Assembly: GCA_031295725.1 (NCBI GenBank)
Contig: JAUMNV010000072.1
Location: 1-27,437 of the forward strand
Length of the DNA stretch: 27,437 bases
Reading direction: 5' to 3'
From: Collinsella sp.
Lineage (GTDB): Bacteria > Actinomycetota > Coriobacteriia > Coriobacteriales > Coriobacteriaceae
Shown: positions 1-6,793 of the stretch, piece after piece
Layout: every line of letters starts with the position of its first letter
How positions within the stretch are numbered: position 1 is the first letter of the stretch
Notes under the pieces: model-generated
Told to the model about the DNA's origin: nothing
The model's database searches: none
The model's input: only the letters and a program-made list of their open reading frames with translations
Translations under genes and position numbers: made by a program

Positions 1-452
1 GTGCGGAAACCGAAGGGCGCCGGGTTGCCGATATTGAGCTTGAGGATGCGCTCGCCCTCGTCCTCCATACGGGCGGCCTCGTCGACGACGGGACCGCGCA
101 CGTCATACAGGACGTTGTCGAGTTTGGTGGATTTAGAAAAAGTACGCATGGTGGTGCTCCTTGCAATTTGAGCTGAGGGATGGGGTTCGGGCTTGGAATC
201 GTTGCGGGGTGATGATGCCTCGCCTTGATCGGCGTCGCCGGCAAGCAGCCAGGTAACATCGACCTCCAAAATCCGGGCGAGCAGCTCAGCCACATCGCGC
301 CGCGGGATCGTCTTGCCGCTCACATATTGGCTCATCTGACTCTTGCCGAGTTTTTTGCCGAGCATCTCCGATGCGCGGATTACGTCCGACTGGCGAACGT
401 CGCGATTGGACATAGTCTGTCGCAGGCGATCGCAAAACGTCTCTTGGGCCAC
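1..452 (-). CDS. XRE-type HTH fused to AlaA-like PLP aminotransferase (3' part beyond window)
   Basis: The reading frame is open from a GTG at 452 to the window edge (about 150 residues visible). Residues 1-80 look like a Cro/C1-type helix-turn-helix: a helix starting RQSDVIRASEMLG, then KSQMSQYVSGKTIPRRDVAELL, the usual second and recognition helices. A polar Ser/Pro-rich linker follows (about residues 81-100). Then MRTFSKSTKLDNVLYDVRG and LKLNIGNPAPFGF match the N-terminus of AlaA/AlaT alanine aminotransferases, which make alanine from pyruvate and glutamate. The start has AAGGAGG at 458-464, 5 nt upstream. I walked the frame codon by codon and found no stop between the two domains. HTH-aminotransferase fusions are, as I recall, annotated in bifidobacteria as bifunctional proteins. 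The fusion suggests a PLP- or substrate-responsive regulator, probably autoregulatory given the upstream repeats. The catalytic Lys lies outside the window, so activity cannot be judged. Confidence 0.85.
   Translation of the reverse strand, partial: MAQETFCDRLRQTMSNRDVRQSDVIRASEMLGKKLGKSQMSQYVSGKTIPRRDVAELLARILEVDVTWLLAGDADQGEASSPRNDSKPEPHPSAQIARSTTMRTFSKSTKLDNVLYDVRGPVVDEAARMEDEGERILKLNIGNPAPFGFR
147..162 (-). promoter_or_regulatory. Internal Shine-Dalgarno and ATG inside the HTH-aminotransferase fusion
   Basis: AAGGAG (157-162) sits 7 nt before an in-frame ATG (147-149), exactly at the start of the aminotransferase domain. It could give a second, HTH-less aminotransferase from the same mRNA. 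It could also be a relic of two once-separate genes. Confidence 0.5.
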
Positions 453-470
453 AGGAACCTCCTTGCTGGC

Positions 471-555
471 AAAGTTCAATTTATAGAACACGAATTGAAC
501 CAAGGTTCAATTTAGCAAGCAGTATAGCGCCGTACCTCATTCGAAAGTTCAATTT
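471..555. promoter_or_regulatory. Array of GTTCAATT half-sites, probable operator of the HTH fusion gene
   Basis: Direct copies of AAAGTTCAATTT lie at 471-482 and 544-555. Between them is a near-perfect palindrome, AATTGAACC-AA-GGTTCAATT (493-512). The same-orientation half-sites begin at 474, 505 and 547, so they are 31 and 42 nt apart, close to whole helical turns. On the minus strand a TATACT -10-like element (521-526) puts the expected transcript start over the palindrome. This fits repression by the HTH domain encoded just downstream. Binding is inferred, not shown. Confidence 0.65.
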
Positions 556-614
556 CATAACAAAACGTACGGAACTCCGAGTTTTGCCCAAAGCGGACAA
601 TGACGTGCACACGT

Positions 615-1472
615 TTAGAGGTATTCAAGGAATCGAGCGGCGGCAAGCGAAACGTCAGCCGTGCGATATATCGCATTGATCTGCCGATGGGGATGTCCCT
701 CGAGTGGTCGCACGGCAACATCGAACTGACAGCGGCGCAAGATGAGCGCGGGAAGAATGCTCACGCCCAAGCCGTCCTCGACCATAGCCATAATCGCATA
801 GTCATCCCAAGTCGACAGCTTAGAGCGCACCGCCAGGCCCGCGCGGCGAAACAGCGGCGTAATCTCGTCATCGGTGCCGCGTTCTAGCAGAATAAACTGC
901 TCGTTAGCCAAATCGGAAAGAGAGACGGCCTCCGCCGTGGCAAGCAAAGAGCCTGTCGGCACTACCGCCATCAACTCGTCACGCACCAAAGGCCGCGATG
1001 CCATGCCGTTTTCTCGGGGCTCATGCGGGATAAAGCCCAGATCGCAGCGGCCCTCTGACACCCATTGTTCAATCTCTGAGTAATCGCCCATCAGCAACTC
1101 GTAATCGACGTCCGGGTGATCGGCGCGAAAGCGCGCAATCACTGGCGGCAGCACGTGGGTCGCCACACTCGAAAACGTACCGATGCAGATTTTGCCGCGC
1201 ATGAGCCCGCGCATCTCATCCACCCGTCGCTGCAAGCGAGTGAATTCCTCACAGAGCGCCTCGACAGCCGGCATGACCTGCCGCCCGTCGGCAGAAAGCA
1301 CTACGCCCTCGCGACTGCGGTCGAGCACCTTAAAGCCCCAATCGGCCTCAAGATCGGCCACCATACGGCTCACGCCCGACTGTGAATAGCTCAGCCGCTC
1401 GGCAGCACGCGTAAAGCTTCCGGCGCGCACCGTCTCCAGCAGCACCTGCATCTTTTGAATATTCGTTTCCAC
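615..1472 (-). CDS. LysR-family transcriptional regulator
   Basis: A 285-residue LysR-type regulator. The N-terminal winged HTH (about residues 1-60) has the family pattern MQVLLETVRAGSFTRAAERL followed by YSQSGVSRMVADLE. The rest is a substrate-binding-like effector domain containing IGTFSSVATHVLPPVIARF and GRCDLGFIP, typical of family members that sense small molecules. An upstream in-frame ATG at 1493 exists, but GTG at 1472 is preferred. It has GGTGGAGG 7 nt upstream, and it gives the normal family N-terminus. The gene is divergent from an EamA exporter, with a palindromic T-N11-A box between them, so it probably controls that exporter and itself. The effector cannot be told from sequence. 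Confidence 0.88.
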   Translation of the reverse strand: METNIQKMQVLLETVRAGSFTRAAERLSYSQSGVSRMVADLEADWGFKVLDRSREGVVLSADGRQVMPAVEALCEEFTRLQRRVDEMRGLMRGKICIGTFSSVATHVLPPVIARFRADHPDVDYELLMGDYSEIEQWVSEGRCDLGFIPHEPRENGMASRPLVRDELMAVVPTGSLLATAEAVSLSDLANEQFILLERGTDDEITPLFRRAGLAVRSKLSTWDDYAIMAMVEDGLGVSILPALILRRCQFDVAVRPLEGHPHRQINAIYRTADVSLAAARFLEYL

Positions 1473-1543
1473 GAGGCGCCTCCACCTATGCATGAGTTTT
1501 TGTCATGTTAACTATGTATTATATTCGCTTTTCTTCTAAAGCC

Positions 1544-1562
1544 AGTTCACCCATAGTGAACT
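1544..1562. promoter_or_regulatory. LysR-type binding box between lysR and eamA
   Basis: AGTTCAC-CCATA-GTGAACT is a perfect 7-bp inverted repeat with a 5-nt spacer. It contains the T-N11-A spacing (T1547, A1559) characteristic of LysR boxes. It lies 29 nt before the exporter start, in the 118-bp divergent spacer. A TATAAT-like -10 for the LysR gene is visible on the minus strand near 1517-1523. Confidence 0.6.
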
Positions 1563-1590
1563 TGTTCGGATATAGAGGGGACGGAAGCGC

Positions 1591-2502
1591 ATGAACAACG
1601 GACTGTTTACGTACTTAGCAGCATTGCTATTGTTTGGCTTCAACGGCATCATCGCCGCTGCCATCGCGCTGCCGAGCTCGGATATCGTGCTACTACGCAC
1701 GTTTTTGGGCGCACTCTCGCTTGTCACCATTCTCGCCATCACCCAACGCCATAAGTTGCAGGCGCCATCTCGCCCCCGCGAAGCCGCAGCCCTCCTCCTC
1801 TCGGGAGCTGCGCTGGGCGCCAGCTGGATTTTTCTGTTCCGCGCCTACCAGACGATCGGCGTCGGCGTATCCTCGCTGCTGTACTACTGCGGCCCCATCA
1901 TTGTCATGGCACTCTCCCCGCTCATCTTTGGCGAAAAGCTGACCGGCGGCAAAATCGCCGGCTTTATCGCCGTTGCTTGCGGTGCTTTTCTCATTGCAGC
2001 GCAAGGTCTAGGCGGCAATATGCCCATTGCAGGTATCGCCTGCGGCATCGCCTCGGCATTTTGCTATGCGCTGATGGTCATCGCTAGCAAGGGCGCGCCA
2101 CACATCGAAGGCCTCGAGAACTCCACGCTCCAGGTGAGTGCCGCCTTTGTGACCGCGCTGGTCCTCACGCTCATCACGCAGGGTGCACCCTCATTCCTGT
2201 CCGCCGGCGTCGCCGCAGGCATCGATTGGCGCGCCGTCGTCATGCTCGGCGTCGTCAACACCGGCATTGGTTGCCTGCTCTACTTTAGCGCCGTCGCCAA
2301 ACTGCCTGTGCAGACCGTCGCCGTTGTCGGCTACCTCGAGCCGCTTTCGGCGGTCGTGTTCTCCGCCGTCCTTTTGGGCGAAGCCATAACACCGGTCCGT
2401 CTGATGGGTGCCGCGCTTATCATCGGCGGCGCGATTTTTTGCGAACTCGCCGGCAAACGCGCAAACGCCAAGGCTGGCATCGCCCAGACAGTACGTGCTT
2501 AA
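1591..2502 (+). CDS. EamA/DMT-superfamily transporter (RhaT/YdcZ-like exporter)
   Basis: A 303-residue very hydrophobic protein with about ten membrane segments in two repeated halves, the usual layout and length of EamA drug/metabolite transporters. The second half ends with the family-typical run VGYLEPLSAVVFSAVLLGE, equivalent to the first-half segment YYCGPIIVMALSPLIFGEKL. It would sit in the cytoplasmic membrane and export a metabolite or amino acid; the substrate is unknown. The start ATG is preceded by AGAGGGG about 10 nt upstream. The divergent LysR neighbour and the box between them suggest inducible expression. Confidence 0.88.
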   Translation: MNNGLFTYLAALLLFGFNGIIAAAIALPSSDIVLLRTFLGALSLVTILAITQRHKLQAPSRPREAAALLLSGAALGASWIFLFRAYQTIGVGVSSLLYYCGPIIVMALSPLIFGEKLTGGKIAGFIAVACGAFLIAAQGLGGNMPIAGIACGIASAFCYALMVIASKGAPHIEGLENSTLQVSAAFVTALVLTLITQGAPSFLSAGVAAGIDWRAVVMLGVVNTGIGCLLYFSAVAKLPVQTVAVVGYLEPLSAVVFSAVLLGEAITPVRLMGAALIIGGAIFCELAGKRANAKAGIAQTVRA

Positions 2503-2536
2503 AAGCCCCTGCTTTGAAATGCTACCTGCGTAGATA

Positions 2537-2560
2537 AATAATCCCCAGCTGAGGATTATT
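2537..2560 (+). other. Hairpin in the kup upstream region
   Basis: AATAATCC and GGATTATT form a perfect 8-bp stem with an 8-nt loop, 35 nt after the exporter stop. No strong T-tract follows, so it is a weak terminator candidate or part of the kup leader. A second small stem, TAGACA/TGTCTA (2627-2632 with 2643-2648), reaches the kup ribosome binding site. Confidence 0.4.
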
Positions 2561-2659
2561 GTCTAAAATAACCCGATGTGCCAAACTGCTCTTGTATGTA
2601 TAAAGACGGCATAAAGTTTTTTGTCCTAGACAGATAACCGGATGTCTAAGGGAGTCCTC

Positions 2660-4891
2660 GTGGCACACAATAAACTGGAGGCAAACCTCCAAGACCAGCA
2701 CGGGCAAGGCGGGCACGGAGCCATCCCCCTCTCCGCTGGCATGCTGCTCGTAACGCTCGGCGTCGTCTATGGCGACATCGGCACGAGCCCCATGTACACC
2801 ATGAAATCAATCGTCGCCAACAACGGCGGCATCGGTACCGTCAGCGAGGACATGATCCTGGGCGCGCTTTCGCTCGTCATCTGGACCATGACGCTCGTGA
2901 CCACGGTCAAGTACGTGGTAATCGCCATGAAGGCCGACAACCACAACGAAGGCGGCATCTTCGCCCTGTTCAGTCTCGTGCGCAAGGTGGCACCATGGCT
3001 GATTCTCCCCGCCATGATCGGCGGCGCGGCGCTGCTCGCCGACGGCATCCTCACCCCCGCGGTCACGGTCACCACAGCCATTGAGGGCCTGCGTACCATC
3101 GAGTGGGGCCACGCACTATTGGGTGACGGTCAGACCAATGTGATCATCATCACCATCATCATTATCTGCGGTCTGTTTGCCATGCAGCGCGCCGGCACCT
3201 CGTCAATCGGCAAGCTCTTCGGCCCGCTCATGACGCTGTGGTTCCTGTTCCTGGCAGGCGCCGGCCTGTTCAACATGCTCGGCAACCTGTCCATCTTGCG
3301 CGCGCTCAACCCCATTCGCGGCATTATGTTCCTGTTCTCGCCCATCAACCACTCGGGCATCATGGTGCTCGGCTTCGTCTTCCTGTCGACGACCGGCGCC
3401 GAGGCGCTCTATTCAGACATGGGCCACGTGGGCAAGGCCAACATCTACGCATCCTGGCCGTTTGTTAAGGCGGCCCTCATCCTTAACTATCTGGGCCAGG
3501 GCGCTTGGCTGCTCGCCAACAACTCCAACCCCCAGATGCTCGCGATGGATATCGTTAACCCGTTCTATATGATGCTTCCCGAGCCCCTGCGCCCCTTTGC
3601 CATTGTGCTTTCGGCCGTGGCGGCCATCATCGCCTCGCAGGCGCTCATCACCGGCTCGTTCTCGCTGGTATCCGAGGCAACGCGCCTCAACCTTATGCCG
3701 CACCTGCGCATCCACTACCCCAGCGACACCAAGGGTCAACTCTATATTCCGCTCGTCAACAACATCATGTGGGTCGGCTGCATCTTCATCGTGCTGCTGT
3801 TCCAGAACTCCGAGCGCATGGAAAGCGCCTACGGCCTCGCCATTACCGTGACCATGCTTATGACCACCACGCTTTTGACGAGCTATATCGCTGGCATTCT
3901 CAAGCACAAGCTGGGCGCCTGCGTCTTCGCCCTGCTCTTCGGTGCCATTGAGCTGTGCTTCTTCGCCTCGTGCCTCACCATGTTCTTTGACGGCGGCTAC
4001 GTCATGATCTTCCTGGCCGCACTGCTGTTCGGCCTTATGTATGTGTGGCGCCGTGGCACCGCCATCGAGCGCACGCAGACGATCCTGCTGCCCGTCTCCA
4101 AGTACATCGACCAGCTCAATCGCCTGCGCAATGACGAGACCTATCCCGTGCTCGCTGACAATCTGGTATTTCTCACCAACAGCCCCGATCCGCTCACGCT
4201 CGACCGCGACGTGCTCTATTCCATTCTGGATAAGCATCCCAAGCGCGCCAAGGCATATTGGTTCATTAACGTGCATGTCACCGACGAGCCCTATACGCAC
4301 GAGTATTCCGTCGAGACCTTTGGCACGGACTTTTTATTCCGCGTGCGTCTGGACCTGGGCTTTAAGGTCAACCAGCGCGTTAATGCCTACCTGCGTCAGA
4401 TCGTCGGCGACTTGATGGCATCGGGCGAGCTGCCGCCGCAACATCACACCTACTCCATCTACGAGACACGCGGCAACGTGGGTGACTTCCGCTTTTGTAT
4501 GCTGCGCAAGATGCTTGCCCCCGAAACGGACATCAACCGCAATGACCACCGCGTGATGGCAATCAAGTACGCCGTCCGCCGCGCCTGCGGAAGCCCGGCA
4601 CGCTGGTACGGTCTTGAGAACTCGGCCATCATCATCGAGTACGTGCCGCTGTTTGCCCGCATGCGCCCGGCCGTTAAGCTCGTGCGCACCCAGGTGCCGC
4701 TCGAGGTTCAGATCGAAGAGGCCGAGGAAATGGAAGTCGACATCTTCTCGGACGACTTGGTCAACGGCAACGAAGCCGGTAAGGACATGAACGTCGATCC
4801 CACCGAGTTGCTCGAGAGCGTCGCCGATACGCCCGAACAGCAACAGCTCGACGGCCTCGAGAACGAACAACTCAACGACGCCAACTTCTAG
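2660..4891 (+). CDS. kup: Kup-family potassium uptake protein
   Basis: A 743-residue protein of the KUP/HAK/KT family, a potassium-proton symporter in the cytoplasmic membrane. The N-terminus holds the family signature LGVVYGDIGTSPMYTMK. About twelve membrane segments follow to near residue 460, including NEGGIFALFSLVRK and LFSPINHSGIMVLGFVFLSTTGAEALYSDMGH. A cytosolic C-terminal domain of about 280 residues ends in an acidic tail. The length is typical or slightly long; E. coli Kup is about 620. GTG at 2660 is chosen because AAGGGAG lies 5 nt upstream; an ATG at 2642 in the same frame has no clear ribosome binding site. Stands alone and ends in a strong hairpin. Confidence 0.92.
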   Translation: MAHNKLEANLQDQHGQGGHGAIPLSAGMLLVTLGVVYGDIGTSPMYTMKSIVANNGGIGTVSEDMILGALSLVIWTMTLVTTVKYVVIAMKADNHNEGGIFALFSLVRKVAPWLILPAMIGGAALLADGILTPAVTVTTAIEGLRTIEWGHALLGDGQTNVIIITIIIICGLFAMQRAGTSSIGKLFGPLMTLWFLFLAGAGLFNMLGNLSILRALNPIRGIMFLFSPINHSGIMVLGFVFLSTTGAEALYSDMGHVGKANIYASWPFVKAALILNYLGQGAWLLANNSNPQMLAMDIVNPFYMMLPEPLRPFAIVLSAVAAIIASQALITGSFSLVSEATRLNLMPHLRIHYPSDTKGQLYIPLVNNIMWVGCIFIVLLFQNSERMESAYGLAITVTMLMTTTLLTSYIAGILKHKLGACVFALLFGAIELCFFASCLTMFFDGGYVMIFLAALLFGLMYVWRRGTAIERTQTILLPVSKYIDQLNRLRNDETYPVLADNLVFLTNSPDPLTLDRDVLYSILDKHPKRAKAYWFINVHVTDEPYTHEYSVETFGTDFLFRVRLDLGFKVNQRVNAYLRQIVGDLMASGELPPQHHTYSIYETRGNVGDFRFCMLRKMLAPETDINRNDHRVMAIKYAVRRACGSPARWYGLENSAIIIEYVPLFARMRPAVKLVRTQVPLEVQIEEAEEMEVDIFSDDLVNGNEAGKDMNVDPTELLESVADTPEQQQLDGLENEQLNDANF

Positions 4892-4914
4892 CGACGTCAC
4901 AAATCAACGACAGC

Positions 4915-4944
4915 GGCCCTGCACCTCACGGGAGATGCAGGGCC
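4915..4944. terminator. Bidirectional hairpin terminator between kup and bsh
   Basis: GGCCCTGCA (4915-4923) and TGCAGGGCC (4936-4944) form a 9-bp perfect stem with a partly paired 12-nt loop. It lies between convergent genes. Confidence 0.75.
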
Positions 4945-4970
4945 ACTTTGCATTGCAGGAAAGCTACCGG

Positions 4971-5936
4971 CTACGAACGGCGCGGCTCGGGAGTCACGAG
5001 CTTATCGGGGCTCGCGCCCTCGGCATCCATCAGGCTCACGTAGCGAATCGACGGATCCCCATACATCGCGTAGTAATAATTGCCCGTGCGCGCGCTAAAG
5101 CATCCGGTGTAGATAGTCTTCTCGAACTTGCCATCGCCCATCCTGGACGCTCCCTCGATCATCACCACGCCCTCGAGCGAGCGGAACATGCGGACGACGT
5201 TTTCGGTCTCGCTCTCCTTTTGCGGGTAATTGGCATTGAGGTACGCCGCCTTTACAAAACGGCTCGGCGAATAGCAATCGCCCGGAATGCCGCGCATGCC
5301 GGCACCGGCTCCATAGGGCTTGAGCTCGGCGCCACGCCATGTCGCCGTCTGCGGAAAATCGCTTGTAGCGGTGATATAGGTGCGGAGGTTTTCCATGTGC
5401 CACGGGAAGGTGGGCTGATTGGCAAGGGTGTCGACCGGATCGTCGTATACGTGCAGACCGTCAGCCATCATCTCGACCACGATGCTGCGCTGGCTGTCGC
5501 CGATAATCCAATGGAGCAGCGACACGCCCAGCCCCTCTCCGGCAGATTTGGCGACAATCACCGTGTCGCGCAGCGCGGCCTCGACCTCATCGACCGTCGA
5601 GAACGTCGCTGCCACCCACAGGGGAAACTCATAGGCCGCGATATTGGTCTTGCCGTCGACAGGATCCTCGGCATACTCGGCATAACCCGGGAAATTGAGA
5701 CCCGCCACGGCGAGGCCCGCATCGTTGCCGCAATCGAAAAACATAGGGTAGTTCTTGTAATCGATGCACATACCGATCACCGCGTGCGCCGCTGTCGCGT
5801 CGTCGATAAACGAATACGGAATGTGAAACCCGCGCGGCATCACGCGAACCTGTTGGCCGTAGTCAAAGCTCCAGTCGAGGTTGCGGCCCAAATACATGTG
5901 GCCAGAATTATCGGTAAATCGAATACTCGTACACAT
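4971..5936 (-). CDS. bsh: Choloylglycine / bile salt hydrolase
   Basis: A 321-residue Ntn-hydrolase of the choloylglycine hydrolase family, which cleaves glycine or taurine from conjugated bile acids in the cytosol. ATG at 5936 is chosen because it makes Cys the second residue, the nucleophile exposed when the initiator Met is removed. AGGAGG lies just upstream, and the longer frame to 5999 would bury that Cys. Residues matching the known BSH active site are visible: C2, R18 and D21 (GRNLDW), N81 (LNFPG), N173 (ANQPTF) and R226 (SPSRF). No signal peptide. It stands alone between terminators. Penicillin V acylase activity is the main alternative, but the ANxPTF and SRF motifs and the gut context favour bile salts. 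Confidence 0.88.
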   Translation of the reverse strand: MCTSIRFTDNSGHMYLGRNLDWSFDYGQQVRVMPRGFHIPYSFIDDATAAHAVIGMCIDYKNYPMFFDCGNDAGLAVAGLNFPGYAEYAEDPVDGKTNIAAYEFPLWVAATFSTVDEVEAALRDTVIVAKSAGEGLGVSLLHWIIGDSQRSIVVEMMADGLHVYDDPVDTLANQPTFPWHMENLRTYITATSDFPQTATWRGAELKPYGAGAGMRGIPGDCYSPSRFVKAAYLNANYPQKESETENVVRMFRSLEGVVMIEGASRMGDGKFEKTIYTGCFSARTGNYYYAMYGDPSIRYVSLMDAEGASPDKLVTPEPRRS

Positions 5937-6004
5937 AGCGCCTCCTAGCCTTACGTTCTTGCTAAGATTATTGTCTCCAAACAAAAAGGCGCTAAACACA
6001 AAAG

Positions 6005-6034
6005 CCCGGGCATGACAACAATGTCATGCCCGGG
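6005..6034 (-). terminator. Strong hairpin terminator
   Basis: A perfect 13-bp stem (6005-6017 with 6022-6034, arm CCCGGGCATGACA) with a 4-nt loop. On the minus strand it is followed by CTTTTGTGTTT. It probably ends transcripts of the deformylase-like gene and insulates bsh. Confidence 0.75.
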
Positions 6035-6077
6035 TTATTCAAGCAGGATAAACTCAACCAAGTTAACCCCGCAGGTC

Positions 6078-6186
6078 GTCTAAGGGGTCAAAGTGCCGCA
6101 GATTGCCACGAAAGAGGAGCGAAGCGTACTTAAGGTACGCGAGCGACGATTGAGCGGCAAGGTGCGGTGCTTTGGTCCCCTTAGAC
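6078..6186. repeat. 109-bp imperfect palindromic element
   Basis: The outer arms GTCTAAGGGG (6078-6087) and CCCCTTAGAC (6177-6186) pair perfectly over 10 bp. Inner segments pair too: CAAAG with CTTTG, CCGCA with TGCGG, TTGCC with GGCAA. The centre GCGTAC-TTAAG-GTACGC closes the structure. The right arm runs over the stop codon of the deformylase-like gene. The whole behaves like one long cruciform or a dispersed intergenic repeat; I cannot count other copies from one window. Confidence 0.65.
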
Positions 6187-6600
6187 CAACTTTCCAAGAC
6201 AGTGGTCGATCATATGCTGGATCATCTGTGCCTCAAAGCCCGCGTAGTCGCGGCGGCACTCCTTCATCTTGCCGTCGACGATCTGATCAAAGGCGACCTT
6301 GCACTTGATATAGCGCGTGGACTTGGTGACCTCCTCGTGCGTCAGGCAGCTCTCCTCCATCTTGCTGGCGCCCAGGCCAAACACCAGACGGGGGTTGTAG
6401 AGTACGTGAGGCTCGCCGGCATCGTCCAGGTAGACGCAAACCTTCTTGGTAACGCCAATCTGGTTAGCGGCAAGGCAGCCGGCATCGTCGAGCGACTTGA
6501 TGGTATCGATCAGGTCCTGAGCAACCGACTCGTCCTCGACGGTCGCAACCTCGCAACGCTGGGACAGGATAGCCTCGTCGTGGCAAAGCTCTTTAATCAT
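6181..6600 (-). CDS. Peptide-deformylase-like protein, catalytic Glu replaced
   Basis: A 139-residue protein of the polypeptide deformylase fold. Motif I is AGCLAANQ (Q47), motif II ESCLT (C85) and motif III QHMIDH (H129, D132, H133). The three metal ligands C85, H129 and H133 are kept. However, the general acid/base Glu of the HExxH motif is Met (M130), and the Gly of EGCLS is Ser. Normal deformylases remove the formyl group from nascent proteins; this one is probably inactive or altered. The start at 6600 has GGAGG 5 nt upstream; an ATG four codons earlier lacks one. No fmt or other translation gene lies beside it. Short deformylase-like proteins of this kind occur in clostridia, usually with the Glu intact. 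Confidence 0.8.
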   Translation of the reverse strand: MIKELCHDEAILSQRCEVATVEDESVAQDLIDTIKSLDDAGCLAANQIGVTKKVCVYLDDAGEPHVLYNPRLVFGLGASKMEESCLTHEEVTKSTRYIKCKVAFDQIVDGKMKECRRDYAGFEAQMIQHMIDHCLGKLV

Positions 6601-6793
6601 ACGTTCCTCCATAGGGGTCGTTGTAACCGCTTAAGTATACGGTACCCACACATTTTCATGCGAAAAATACCGTCCGTCTGCTACAAAGCGCCGAACATCA
6701 ACATGCGAGGAACAACAGCGTCGTAAAGGGGCTATAGTGGGAGCGTTCGTGTCAATCGGCCTAAACTCGGGGCCGAACAAGGAAAGGGTATGC

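Noticed and set aside
2503..2659. ydaO c-di-AMP riboswitch upstream of kup
   Set aside because: The conserved aptamer strings are absent by eye; only generic stems are seen.
3413..4300. 295-residue minus-strand open frame inside kup
   Set aside because: Antisense shadow; His/Gly/Glu-rich, no motif.
4935..5948. 337-residue open frame on the plus strand opposite the bile salt hydrolase
   Set aside because: It is the antisense shadow of a protein with full active-site motifs; no ribosome binding site or recognisable domain.
6613..6793. Purine riboswitch upstream of the AzgA-type permease
   Set aside because: The conserved three-way-junction strings are absent.
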